Shown: positions 43,373 to 54,430, numbered from the stretch's first letter. The stretch is 64,000 bases of DNA from Ichthyophis bannanicus (GCA_033557465.1 CM066035.1:244174869-244238868); one strand, 5' to 3'. Translations and numbers: made by a program. The notes: a model not told the origin generated them from the letters alone.

Positions 43373-43797
43373 ATGATGATATCCAGTCAATGAATGACCT
43401 GGTAGACTTCCGAAAGAAAACAAAAAACATACCTATTCACTGAACACTTTGGCAACTCTCCTGATTAAATGTACAACAAATTATTATCAAATAATACTCC
43501 CAAACTGCTTCCCTCCTTCACCCCTCCATGCAATACACCCACGCTCTCCTCCCCTTACCGTCAGTGCCCAGGACACCTATGTGCCTACTTCAATGGAATC
43601 ATGTATATAGTTCTTCTAGTGTTTCTATTGAGCTTGTGTTCAATTACTGTTTAAATCATTGCTTCTTGTTCCACGCACTTGTTCAATTTGACTCACTGTT
43701 TTGACTTATTCCAATGTGTTCCTTGTACATTTGTTCTATTTAAACTGCCTTGATATTTTGAAAGGCAGTATATAAAACCAACTAAATAAATAATTTA
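43373..43797 (+). mobile_element. L2-clade 3' tail inserted in the L1-like fragment
   Basis: Starts near the L2 C-terminal phrase NDLVDFRKKTK, then a 3' UTR ending AAACTGCCTTGATATTTTGA, AAGGCAGTATATAAAACC and (TAAA)n. L1 text resumes at 43798. Confidence 0.75.
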
Positions 43798-44150
43798 GAG
43801 TTGGATATGTTTTCACATCAGTTACTCTTCTGCCCCAGTGTAAGAGAATACTGGTTTGGGGTATGGGCTAGAGTTCTAGTCTGTCAACTTCTAAAATTAT
43901 AATATGGAAGCCTTTAGGGTTAGAAACCCAATTAAAGAGGATGCATATATACTGGATTTTATGTTGGCTATTGCTACAAAACTAGTAATCAATAATTGGA
44001 AATGTGTTATACAACAAGAGAGTAGTATACGTATGGCAGAATACACACTACCTATACTTAGGAAATCTGAGAGGACTGCAGCTAAAAAAGGCAATCATGT
44101 AATGAAGTTTCAGCCAAATGTCCAAATGTATATGTTCTGAAAAGGGGAAT

Positions 44151-44915
44151 GGTTTGGGCTCAGCGAGGGCAGACAAATGTTATACATTCAGTAGCAAAAT
44201 TTGGCTGCTGAATGTAAGATTTATATGTGCAAGTGGCAACACAAATAGGAGGTTTAACTTTAAGTAGGACATTTTATAATGTTTTTTTCATGCATATACA
44301 GTATACCATTATAAGTATAGAAAAGACTTCTTAAATTGTTACTTATGTAAAAGTATGCACGGTACCATAGGGAGGAGTTTGGATGAAACATGGGTAGTGT
44401 CATGATGTACAAGTGTTTTTTTATAAAATATGTGCTAACATTTACGCTTATTTACACACAAATGTCCACAGCTTCAATCTAGCTGTGATTCTTTTATAAC
44501 CCAGGCAACTGAATGCTTATATATGTCACACAGGGTTATCGTTGCTTTTGGCTGTATTTTGTTATATTATCAATCTATTAGAAATTTTAAAGAAAATCTA
44601 GCTATGATTTCTGCTACTACTTTGTAAAGGCACATAGGTACCTATGTGTCTTTATAAAACAGACTAAAAATAGATGTCTATGTGACCTTCATAAAACCTG
44701 TTAGAAAATTATCTTATATACATATGAACTACACATTTAAAATTACATGTGAATTTTCAATTCTGGTGTATATATAGATAGTGCTGCCAAAAATATAAAA
44801 CTTTAAATAGTTCAGTTATATCAAACAGCCGCTGTGCCACTGAATACTAAGCTCTCTGTGTGGATGCAACCTGTTAGCAACTCTCCACTGGGCAAAACGT
44901 GGTGCCACACTTGGA
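44151..44915. other. Unassigned AT-rich sequence
   Basis: No convincing frame or repeat. It includes runs of thymine and a short inverted pair near 44630-44660 (CACATAGGTACCTATGTG). Confidence 0.45.
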
Positions 44916-44988
44916 GCCTTCTAAGCACAGTAAGCAGCATGTCAGTCTCATAATCTGAAGGTCCCGAGTTCAAATCTAAGAGAAGGCA
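44916..44988 (+). tRNA. tRNA-Met-like (anticodon CAT), probable pseudogene
   Basis: 73 nt, aligning without gaps to vertebrate elongator tRNA-Met. The acceptor stem GCCTTCT/AGAAGGC is seven perfect pairs and the discriminator is A. The anticodon arm GTCAGTCTCATAATCTGAAG is identical to the canonical one, with CAT at 44949-44951. The A box is altered (AAGCACAGTAAG). The T stem (CCGAG/CTAAG) has two mismatches, and the B box is GAGTTCAAATC. The retained acceptor pairing is notable because it differs from the usual GCCTCGT/ACGGGGC and yet is fully compensated. No poly-T terminator follows immediately. It could be a diverged gene, a pseudogene or a SINE head. Confidence 0.65.
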
Positions 44989-45651
44989 GCGATTGTCTTC
45001 ATGTGAAGAAATTCTACATCATCTCTCTTTGCTAAGTTGCTCAAAAAAATTGCATTATTTTCTGTTTCTTTGCTCCTTTGAAAATTGCTTAATAGTCTTT
45101 CTATATAAGACTGTTGCTTTACAGAAAATGCTGGAGTTCCCTAGAAATTACCAAGCTCTTTTGCCTTTCATAACTGTTGCTATAGAAAAACTGTTCAAAT
45201 TTTCAGCTTTTTGAAACAGCTGATTAAAGATAAACGCTTGGCCTGTATTTTGCAATAGCATTACTGGGCTCTGGTAGGCAACAGTTGTCCAAGCAGGGGT
45301 GTCTGTCTGAGGAGATCAAACATAGCTTAATAACATTTTTGTTTCAGTTAGATTTTGAGGGTTCAGGAGAATTTGTCGCTTATATTCCCTCCCATCCTAC
45401 CTCTCACCCACCCACCCAATAGCTTGCTTTTCTTACTTACAGTAGCCTTCCCAATACACACAATCAATTTTCTTATATTAATTGACAATCAGGTAATATT
45501 ACTATTTGTAAATTATTATCAGCATTTAGCTGTTCTAAATCACATTGACCAACCAATCTATCAAGAATAATTCAATGCAATCACTATAGTGTCTTAGTCT
45601 TAAGGCAAAACAAAGCCAATCGCAAAGGTACAATATCATACAAAAACAAAA
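44989..45651. other. Unassigned AT-rich sequence
   Basis: Nothing recognised; short frames only. Confidence 0.45.
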
Positions 45652-46290
45652 CTAACCTCCACGTATAAACCGTAAATAATATCTTAAGAAATACCATATT
45701 AGAGGAGCAATTTAATCTACTAAAAACCCAACAAGTTCTCAAAAAAGGCAGAGCTCAACCCGGCCAAAATTGACTGTCCAGCATAACAGCCCTGAAAAGC
45801 TTGTACTGGATTGCTCTCATATCATTATCAAACTTGTCGGGCAAACAGCCATAGTAGTAAAACATACATAAGAAAATCTCATACAAAACATATCCTGACA
45901 CAATACTGCGTTTCGATAAGCATTAATCCACTTATCTGCATCATGGGAAGAACATTAGGGGTGTGTCAGTCGGGTAATGTTCTTCCTCTGTTGTAGATAA
46001 ATGGATTAATGCATATCGAAATGCAATATTGTGTTAAGAAAATCTCATTCAAAACATATCCTATGTATGTTTTACTACTATGGTTGTTTGCCCAACAAGT
46101 TCGATGATATGAGAGCAATCCAGTACAAGCTTTTTACGGCTGTTATGCTGGACGGTCAATTTTGACAGGGTTGAGCTCTGCCTTTTTTGAGAACTTCTAG
46201 GGTTTATAGTAGATTAAACTGCTCCTCTAGTTTAGTATTTAAGATATTATGTACAGTTTATACTTGGAGGTTAGCTTTGTTTTAATCATA
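45652..46290. repeat. 640-bp long inverted repeat (fold-back element)
   Basis: The left arm from AACTAACCTCCACGTATAAAC (about 45652) to near 45955 pairs with the right arm from about 45970 to GTTTATACTTGGAGGTTAGC (46288), with scattered mismatches and small indels. Matching pairs include AAGGCAGAGCTCAACCCGGC with its complement near 46170, and GGAAGAACATTA with TAATGTTCTTCC flanking the centre. No frame and no clear target duplication. The family is not recognised; a non-autonomous DNA element is likely. Confidence 0.8.
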
Positions 46291-46299
46291 AGGCAGACA

Positions 46300-46473
46300 A
46301 TCTGGAGACTTATGTAACTTTTACTGCAATTTGATATACCGCCCATTCCCAAGGAGGCAGACCTTAAAGATTCCAAATTACCCCTGCCTACCGATAACCA
46401 GATTAAAATTAATAAAATACACCCTCTAAAATGCTTGTATGCAAATGCTAGAAATCTAAAAAATAAGATGAGT
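46300..46473 (+). mobile_element. CR1 LINE copy E, segment 1 (left of the nested L2)
   Basis: Matches the ORF1-ORF2 junction of the minus-strand CR1 at 960-1110 (CAAATTACCCCTGCCTACCG, then TGCTTGTATGCAAATGCTAG and AAAATAAGATG). It stops just after the ORF2 start region, where the L2 at 46474-50850 begins. The next part of the same CR1 resumes at about 50851. Confidence 0.82.
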
Positions 46474-46479
46474 TATTCT

Positions 46480-46813
46480 GGCCGGCGGCCTCATAAAACA
46501 AGCGCCATCCGGCGCGAAGATCAGCCGGCGCACATCACAAGCTCCCCTGAACGATCGGGGTGGAGCTGGAGGGATTCCAGCCGGCGGCCTCATAAAACAA
46601 GCACCATCCGGCGCAAAGATCAGCTGGCGCACATCGCAAGCTCCCCCAAACGATCGGGGTGGAGCTAGAGGGATTGCGGCAGGTGGCCTCATAAAACAAG
46701 CGCCATCTGGCGGGAAGATCAGCCGGCGCACACTGCAAGATCCCCCGAACGATCGGGGTAGAGCTGGAGGGATTCCGGCCGGCGGCCTCATAAAACAAGC
46801 ACCATCCGGTGCG
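46480..46813 (+). repeat. 99-bp tandem monomers at the L2-E 5' end (3.4 copies)
   Basis: The unit GCCGGCGGCCTCATAAAACA starts at 46481, 46580, 46679 and 46778, an exact 99-bp period. Units are CpG-rich and contain ACGATCGGGGTGGAGC and GCGCGAAGATCAGC. After the last partial unit comes the block GCCAGAGGGCCCTTTGGCGT, shared with the L2 at 61961-64000, whose monomers are different. Confidence 0.92.
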
Positions 46814-46952
46814 ACCGCGCCTGAGGTGCTTGCCAGAGGGCCCTTTGGCGTGGCCCTTAGGTGCGGACCAAATAGCAGCCAATGATCAGCGTACCGGGCC
46901 CCCTTCCATACACATTGCCTCTGCCGTCTGCTACATTGCTGCCTGTTGCATC

Positions 46953-47157
46953 ACCTGGACAATCCACTGCCTGTAAGTTAATCCTAATACCTTGCCTGGA
47001 CAATCCACTGCCTGTAAGTTAATCCTGCTACCTTGCCTGGACAATCCATTGCCTGTAGATCAATCCTGTTACCTTGCCTAGACAATCCATTGCTTGCAAG
47101 CTATCTCTGCTACCATGCCTGGACAATCCATTGCTTGTAGATTACTTGCATAGAACT
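46953..47157 (+). repeat. 41-bp minisatellite in L2-E 5' region (5 copies)
   Basis: CCTGGACAATCCA(C/T)TGCCTG recurs with unit starts at 46953, 46994, 47035, 47076 and 47117, an exact 41-bp spacing with rising divergence. Confidence 0.92.
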
Positions 47158-47283
47158 TGCTACCCACTGTTTGCATTGCTATTGCTTGTAGATTAATTGC
47201 ATAGAACTTGCTACCCACTGTCTGTATTGCTATTGCTTGTAGATTAATTGCACAGAACTTGCTACCCACTGTTTGCACTGTAA
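47131..47283 (+). repeat. 51-bp minisatellite in L2-E 5' region (3 copies)
   Basis: TTGCTTGTAGATTA(A/C)TTGCA followed by GAACTTGCTACCCACTGT recurs with starts at 47131, 47182 and 47233, an exact 51-bp period. It overlaps the end of the 41-bp array, sharing the ATTGCTTG word, so one array may have seeded the other. Confidence 0.92.
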
Positions 47284-47488
47284 AACAACTCACGCTGCAT
47301 AGCCTATCAACCCTATTAACTTCAATACTACCTCATAGCTAGACTGCTAACCACCAACAAGTAACACAACACACAGAGTAAAGACACCACTACCAATACA
47401 GAACTACAAGTATAGGACCCAAATCAAGTTGAACCCAGGTCAGTAAACCAGAAATCTAATCTCAGGTCAGTAAAATATAAATTACAAA

Positions 47489-50400
47489 ATGCACTCCACT
47501 ACCCACTACCTCATGACCTACCTCACACTCCTCCATATATTTGCACCCTGCACATATAGCAGACTCCTCAACGAGCAAATCCCCTTGATCAACCTACATA
47601 CCACCCAACCCAGAAACACACCAACATCATACCTATCTAAAGAACGCCAACAACCAAAGCATACAGCCCACAAACCATACAAGGCCACATGTAACACACC
47701 CACACACCACACAAATAGCAAACACACAAACCCAATCATAATGACAAACATCAGGTGTGCTCTTCTAAACGCCAGATCTATTAGGAACAAACCAAATACT
47801 ATCCTAGACCTCATCCATGCCAAGAAGCTGGATATAATATGCATCACCGAGACTTGGCTAGATGACTCAGACTAGGCCATATTAAACCAAGTAACCCCAA
47901 CAGGATACTCGGCATTTAACTGTATCAGAGAACAAAAGAGAGGAGGAGGAGTATTAATACTTACCAGAAAAGATTACAGATACAAAACAATCACCACCAC
48001 TAACACAATCGAATCTAACACACTCACTATAGCCAACAAGTACCTAAGCATCTCCCTCACATACAGACCACCTGGAACCACAACTGAACAACTATCCACA
48101 GTAGTCGAAATGATATGCGCACATAACAGAAGACACAAACCTCTCATTGCACTAGGAGACTACAACCTAACATCTGCACCCAACAGAGAAACCACAACAT
48201 TCTTAAAAGCCATGGAGTCATTAAAATACTGCCAGACAATTAACGCTCCAACGCACCAACATGGTACAACTCTGGACATGATATTCATGCCAATGCAATT
48301 AGTGGAACAGAACAAGACCACAAAACCAACAATCACACCAGTCCCTTGGTCAGACCACCATGTGATTGAATTCACCATGACCCTGAACAACCCTGCCCAA
48401 AGCAAAGATGATGAAAGAACAACTAGACGGTTCAAAACATTTAACAGAGACTCATTCATAAATGAAATCACTCCACAACTTCAACAGGAACACGACATCC
48501 TTGACCTTAACATAGAAGAATGGAACACAATAATATCCAACGCAGCATCTGCCCCAGCCATCAAAGAACCACAAACACGCAAGAGATCCAATGCCCCATG
48601 GTACTCATATGAAATCAGAGTCGCAAAACGCACACTCAGAAGACTGGAAAGAAAATGGAGACGGAACAAATCACACAACCTCCTAACCCAATACAGAGAC
48701 AAACAATGGGAATATAACAATCTAATAAATGAGCGTAAACAGCAACACCATACCAACCTAATCATGAAATCTACTAATACACCAAGAGAACTCTTCAGCA
48801 TTGTCCAAAAGCTCACCAAGGACGACACGCAACAAAGCACCCACCATCTTGACCCACAAAAATATGCAGACTACATGAAGTCAAAAAATACCAACCAAAT
48901 ATGCTCTACTACACCACAAACAAATGATCACGTGATAAAAAAGCAACATCAAACACAGGAGAGCTTCAACATTCCAACAAAGCAGCAAGTAGAAGACATT
49001 ATATCTGGTCTAAACACAACAACTTCACCATCAGACCCATGCCCAGTGACGTGGCTCAAAGCTACAAAAAAATTGTCAAAGATTCACTCCAACAAGGACA
49101 GATGCCGCAACCCCTAAAGCATACAATGATACAACCAATACTTAAAAGTAGCAATCTGAGCCCTTCCAAACCAAAATCATACCGTCCCATCTCCAGCCTG
49201 CCATTCCTTGCTAAAATCGTGGAAAAGGTAGTGCAAAGGGAACTTCAGGACCATATTGATATAAATGCCCCACTGGACATACATCAGCATGGATTTAAGC
49301 CCCAACAAGGCGTGGAAACACTATTCACCTCCCTCTTTGACAATCTCCTAAGAGGCGTGGACAACATAAAAAATGGCTTCCTGCTAGTGTTCATGGACAT
49401 CTCGGCGGCCTTCGACACTGTATCCCACACCAAGTTATTGCAACGCTTACAACAGATAGGACTATGCAAGAACAACCTGAAGTGGTTTACATCATACTTG
49501 GAAGGTCGAACACAACAAGTCAAATGCGACCAAAAGAAATCCCTACAATTCCCCGTCACGCAGGGAATACCTCAGGGCTCAGCTCTATCATCAATGCTCT
49601 TTAACATCTACATACAGCCCATATGTAACATCATCAAGCACCACAAACTTCACTATCACATTTACGCCGACGACATCATGGTGTATGCTCCAATCAACCT
49701 ACTAGGACTAAACACCACATCAATAACCAAATGCCTCGAAGACATGAATGACTGGCTCATAGCCAACAACTTAACGGTTAACTACGATAAAACTGAGTCA
49801 ATGTTCATCACCAGGAACCCCACCTTCGTACCTCCACAAAATATCAGCATCCTAGACAAACACATAGTAGTCAAAGAAGAAGTTAAGTATCTGGGCATCA
49901 CACTAGACAGAGCTCTGAACCTGAAATCCCACATCACCAAAACCGCAAACAAGACCTATCAACGATTGAAAACAATCAGACAAATCAAACCAATGCTCCG
50001 TCAGGACCACTTCTGTACAGTGTGCCAAGCACTCGTTACACCACTGCTTGATTATGGAAACTCACTATATCAAGGCCTTCCTCAACAGACACTCCACCCA
50101 CTACAGATGGTACAAAACACCACAGCACGCATCATTACAGACACACCAAGGACCGAGCACATCACTCCTGTCCTACAACAACTGCACTGGCTCCCAATGG
50201 TGGCAAGAGCTAAATACAAAACAATAATGATCATCTTCAAAGTCATTCACCATCTCTCAGCAGACGTACTCCAAAACGTTATAACAAGGGATATCAGCAA
50301 CAGACCGAGAAGAACCAATAATGACATCTTGATCGGCACACCTGCAGGCTATCACAAAACCAAACAACTTCAAAAAGAGCACCATCACTACTGGCATCCA

Positions 50401-50528
50401 CACTATGGAACTCCCTCCCAACATGCCTGAGGGCATTAGATGACCTCACAGACTTCCGCAAAGACCTCAAAACATTTTTATTTATAGAAACATATGAGCA
50501 TCCAGGCAACCTCCCATACCCAAACTGA
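47489..50528 (+). pseudogene. L2-E endonuclease-reverse transcriptase (three lesions)
   Basis: The ~1,010-codon ORF starts at 47489 with a hydrophobic leader (YLMTYLTLLHIFAPCTYS). The endonuclease comprises RCALLNARSIRNK, ITETWLDDSD, YRPPG, GDYNLTS and PWSDHHVIEF. A linker (WYSYEIRVAKRTLRRLERKW) leads to the RT, with YRPISSLPFLAKIVEKVV, HQHGFKPQQGVETL, LVFMDISAAFDTVSH, GIPQGSALSSMLFNIYIQPI and HIYADDIMVYAP (YADD intact). The thumb DYGNSLYQGLP and HITPVLQQLHWLPMVARAKY follow. Lesions are TAG at 47873-47875 where Trp is expected, a one-base indel in the A7 run near 49065-49071 and a frameshift near 50360, after which TLWNSLPTCLRALDDL reads to the stop at 50526-50528. Confidence 0.88.
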
Positions 50529-50850
50529 AATACTACGTCAGCCGCCAACCAAGCACGCACCCTCCTATCAACACACACAAGTTTATCATACATGTTAAAT
50601 ATTATCTTAAACTGTACTGTCTAAATGCAGATAAGTAACTGTACTGTCTAAATATTTACACGTACCCTCATGTTAAATGTTTACACATACCCTCATGTTA
50701 AATGTTACCTTCAATTCTACGTCTAAATGCTAATAAGTAACTGCACTGTCTAAATGTTACACATACCCTAATGTTAAATGTAATCCTCCAATTGTAATGT
50801 GATGTGACCACCTTGATTGAAGGATAAGGTGGCATACAAATCTGTCTAAA

Positions 50851-52229
50851 TAAATATATAGCACTAAATGAGAGGTAAGATATGACTGGTATCTCAGAGA
50901 CATGGTGGAAGGAGGAAAACAAGTGGAACACTGTTACCTGGGCACAAATTATATTGTAATGATAGAGCACATCAAATTGGTGGAGGGGTTGCACTCTATG
51001 TTAGAGAGGGCATTGAATCACAAAGGATTAAAGTCTTGCAGGAAACAAAATACACTGTACAATCTCTATGGATTGAAATTCCATGTAAAAATGGGAAGGT
51101 GAAAGCGATGGCAATGGGGGTGTACTATCGACCGCCTGGCCAGAATGAACAAATGGATGATGAAATGCTAAAAGAAACCAGAGAAGCTAACAAAAGATAC
51201 ACCACAGTAATATTAACGGGTAATTTCAATTACTCTGGTATCAACTGGGTCAGCGTCACGGCAGGACATGCTAGGCAGATATAGTTTCTAGATGAAATAA
51301 ATGACTGCTTCTTGGAGCAGCTGGTTCATGAACCGACAAGAGGGGAAGTCATTCTGGACCTAGTCCTTAGTGGAACACAAGATCTAGTGCAAGAGATAAG
51401 GGTGTTGGAGCCACTTGGCAATAGTGATCATAGCATGATCTCGTTTGATTTAATAAATGGAGGAAGAATGGCAAGAAAATCCACAGAACTATTGTTTAAC
51501 TTTCAAAAGGGAGACTATGATAAAATGAGGAAAATAGTTAAGAAAAAACTAAAAAGGCGCAGTTGCAAAGGTTTAAGATTTACATCAAGCATGGGTTTTG
51601 TTTAAAAATACGATCTTGGAAGCCCGGACCAGCTGTATTCCATGCAGGAAGTCCAAAAAACTGCCAGCATGGTTTAAAGGTGAGGTCAGAGAAGCTGTCG
51701 TTGCCAAAAAAGCATCTTTCAGGAAATGAAAAAAAAGAGCCAAATGATGAAAACTGGAAACAACATAAGCAATGGCAAGTTAGATGCAAGGTATTGATAA
51801 GGAGGGCAAAGAGAGAATTTGAGAAGAAGCTTGCTGTGGAAGCAAAAAACGCATAATAAAGACTTTTTCAAGTACATTTGTAACAAAAACCTGTGAGAGA
51901 GTCAGATGGACCATTAGATGATAGAGGGGTAAAAGGGGCACTAAGAGGGGACAAGGCCATAGCAGAGAGACTAAATGATTTTTTTGCTTTGGTCTTTACT
52001 GAGGAAGATGAAGGGATGTTACCCATGACTGAAATAGTATTTAAAGGATGCTGCAGAAGAGTTGAAAGAAATATCGATACACCAGGAAGATGTATTACAA
52101 TTATTTGATAAACTGAAGAGTAGCAAATCACCTGGACCAGATGGTATACATCCAAGGGTGTTGAAAGAACTGAAATATGAGACTGCAGACCTACTATTAG
52201 TAATCTGTGAACTATCATTAAAATCATCT
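50851..52229 (+). pseudogene. CR1 copy E, ORF2 endonuclease and linker (right of the nested L2)
   Basis: Continues the CR1 interrupted at 46473: ALNER(G)KI, a decayed SETWW region, GGVALYVREGIE-like text, VYYRPPGQNEQMDDEMLKE, NFNYSGINWVSVT, LEQLVHEPTRGEVILDLVLSG, LGNSDHSMISFDL and the linker HLSGNEKKEPNDENWKQHKQW. It then reaches the start of RT with KLKSSKSPGPDGIHPRVLK at about 52115-52165. It stops at 52229, where an L1-like 5' end begins. Frameshifts near 51290, 51600, 51850 and 52050 show it is older than its insertions. Confidence 0.82.
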
Positions 52230-52832
52230 GGTGTGGTTTAACTAAGATGGCTGCTGAGGTGGAGTGAGTTCCGATGTCTAAGCATAAACTGAGAACTTTC
52301 CCCGTCGAGCCCTTACCCTCCTCGGTGGGTCCCATGGATCGTTCTGTTCAACTCTCCAAGGCTAGGAAGAGGGAGAGTACAGCAGGCATTGTGGGGCCGA
52401 TAGAGGGAATCTCGGCGACCTCTGGCCTGGATGTCTCTCTCCTTGCATGTGTCTCTCTCCCCGGATGCACGTTCCCTGCCGTCCCTTCCGGGATATCCTG
52501 TTTCCCCCCCTGGCGACTCAAGCTGCTGACCTGCTGGAATGCGGTGAGTCCGCGGCTTTAAGACAAGGTGAGCCGGTTGATGGTGTTGGAGGTCGATCCT
52601 TAAGAGATCTGCTTGAACAGCCTGGAGAAAATGTTCTATCCGAAGCAGGTGTTCCCTCTCAGGGGTTGAGTGAGGTCGGCATGGTAAGAGGTACTACGTC
52701 TGACCCTTCTACAGTTGCGGCTCCTTTTTCCTTTGAGCTATCTCACCCTGACTTGGTCACTCTTGGTAACATTTGGGAAGCTATCACAAGACTTTCACAG
52801 GTGGTTGCCCAACAGCTCTCTCTCTTTTCTAA
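52230..52832 (+). mobile_element. L1-like LINE 5' end (5' UTR and ORF1 N-terminus), cut by DIRS copy D
   Basis: Begins with GGTTTAACTAAGATGGCTGC, typical of L1 5' ends. ATG 52274 opens a frame MSKHKLRTFPVEPLPSS that shifts near 52450-52560 to one ending FELSHPDLVTLGNIWEAITRLSQVVAQQLSLFSK, which resembles the start of the ORF1 coiled coil. DIRS copy D begins at 52833 in the middle of it. The rest should lie right of the window. Clade assignment rests on the 5' end style and ORF1 character, so it is moderate. Confidence 0.55.
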
Positions 52833-53121
52833 AGCATAGTTACTCACCTATAACAGGTGATCTCCGGGAACAGCAGGAATTTAGTCTTCACATATGGGTA
52901 TCGTCAGCACCGATGAAGCCTGTGCGGGAATGCTCCCCAGCGTCCAATTACAAAGCTTTTGGGAGCATCCCACAGTGGCTGCGTGCTGCCTTCCCGCCTT
53001 TCCCAACTGCCTCTCTCCAGTTGCGTTTTAAAGCTGAGACAAAGAGAGAGAGAGAGAGAGAGGGAAGGGAAAGAAAAGAAAAGAAAAGAGAGATACAACT
53101 CCTAGGGGAGGTGGGTGGGTA

Positions 53122-53220
53122 GTGAAGACTAAATTCCTGCTGTTCCCGGAGATCACCTGTTACAGGTGAGTAACTATGCTATCTCCAGGAACAAGCAGGA
53201 ATGTAGTCTTCACATATGGG
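53122..53220. repeat. DIRS copy D internal complementary region
   Basis: 53122-53180 is the reverse complement of this element's left end (52833-52891). 53181-53220 (ATCTCCAGGAACAAGCAGGA...) equals the right-end sequence of copy C in inverted form, apart from TCTTCAC for TCATCAC. This predicts that copy D's own right end, out of the window, ends in GTGAAGACTACATTCC. Confidence 0.88.
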
Positions 53221-53387
53221 GACTCCCTAGCTACAGATGCCAGGGAGAGACCCCAGAAGTTGTGTGCCCCTGTGAAAGGGCTCCACTTCCCCCATGGATC
53301 TCTGGCATCCTACTGGGAATGGTGGGTAGGAGTTGATTAAGTATGGAACAGGAGTCGTAGAACAGCCTGACCAAACAAGGCATCCCA

Positions 53388-54430
53388 TCAGGAGTCCTTG
53401 TCTAAGCAGTAATGGGCTGTGAAGGTATGAACCGAGGCCCAAGTAGCTGCTCGACAGATGTTGTCAACAGACACAGAGTGTAGATAAGCCATTGAGGCTG
53501 CCATGGCTCTCACATTGCGAGCTGTGACATGGCCTTCCAGAGAAAGGTTTTTACTCTGATAGGTAAAAGAAATACCACTGTGCAATCCAATTGGACAATG
53601 TTCTCTTAGAGACTGGAAGCCCCAAATGAGAAGGATCAAAAGCAACAAAGAGTTGAGAGGACTTTCTATGTTGCTGTGTCCTTTGTAAGTAAAAAGCAAG
53701 TGCTCTTTTACAGCCCAAAGTATGAAGATTCCTTTCTGCATTTGAAGCATGAGGCCTTGGAAAAAATACAGGCAGATAAACTGCTTGGTTTAAATGAAAA
53801 GGTGAGACCACCTTTGGCATAAAGTGTGGATGAGTCCTAAGGACTACCTTATCATGATGGAACCTCGTATAAGCAGGATCAGCCACTAATACTTGCAACT
53901 CACTAATGCGACGTGCTGATGTGATTGCAATGAGAAAGACAACCTTCCAGGAAAGGAATTTCAAGGAGGTAGCAGCTAGAGGTATAAAAGGCGGCTTCAT
54001 GAGCTGTCTAAGAACCAGATTTAGGTCCCATGCTACCGGTGGTGGCCTAATGGGAGGCTTAGGTAGAAAAAGGCCTCTCATAAATCTCGCTATGAGAGGA
54101 TGAGAGGAAATAGGTTGTCCATTTAAAGGCTTGAAAGAAGCTGAAATAGCACTTAAATGGACTCGTACTGAGTTAGTCTTAAGCCCTGCATCAGATAAAT
54201 GAAGGAGATACTCCAATAATGATTCCAGAGGTATCGCCAGGGGCTCAAGACCCTTCTGCGAACACCATATGGAAAACCTTTTCCACTTGGAAGCATAAGA
54301 GCGAATTGTGGAAGGCTTTCTAGAAGCACAAAGAATATCCTTTACTTATTGAGAAAGGTTAAGACCATGAAGGTCTAGGCCCTCAGCAACCAGGCCCTGA
54401 GATGCAGGGAGTGGGGATCGGGATGCCACA
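53388..54430 (-). pseudogene. DIRS copy D tyrosine recombinase
   Basis: Open stretch 54216-53551 carries LLHLSDAGLKTNSVRVHLSA, ITSARRISELQVLVADPAYT (box I Arg), HPHFMPKVVSPFHLNQAVYL and KRTLSNWIAQW. After a frameshift near 53570, 53750-53388 carries LEGHVTARNVRAMAASMAYL and SVHTFTAHYCLD with the nucleophile Tyr. The box II His is changed: the motif is R-x-x-R (ARNVR) where copy C has H-x-x-R. Upstream (54430-54217) the N-terminal part is in another frame. The loss of the His plus the frameshifts predict inactivity. Confidence 0.82.

Larger units (their letters stand above)
42290..44150 (+). mobile_element. L1-like (Tx1/L1) LINE ORF2 C-terminal fragment with two insertions
   Basis: Plus-strand pieces 42290-43016, 43211-43372 and 43798-44150 together read the C-terminal part of an L1-type ORF2. 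They include FSWKHKTTYIDTKKFKM ... GGVNVPDFQQYHV, then LTPLKISKFSADRSNHCW, HQLLFCPSVREYWFGVW and ATKLVINNWKCV. These correspond to the conserved IW..KKPRI...GGL.LPDF, RWYLTP..L..M....S..CWRC, H..W.CP.V..FW and R..IA..WK blocks. Many stops are present. A hAT MITE and an L2 tail sit inside it. Confidence 0.72.
46474..50850 (+). mobile_element. Nearly full-length L2-clade LINE (copy L2-E) nested in CR1
   Basis: A 4.4-kb plus-strand LINE: 99-bp promoter-like monomers (46480-46813), a GC-rich segment, two minisatellites (46953-47283), a single long ORF (47489-50528), a 3' UTR with short internal repeats, and the L2 terminus (CCTTGATTGAAGGATAAGG ... TAAATAAATA). CR1 sequence continues on both sides, proving a clean insertion. 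Three lesions break the ORF, so this is a young, barely decayed copy. Confidence 0.88.

Noticed and set aside
46535..46882. Repetitive minus-strand ORF over the 99-bp array
   Set aside because: It translates the 99-bp monomers; the peptide repeats every 33 residues and has no domain.
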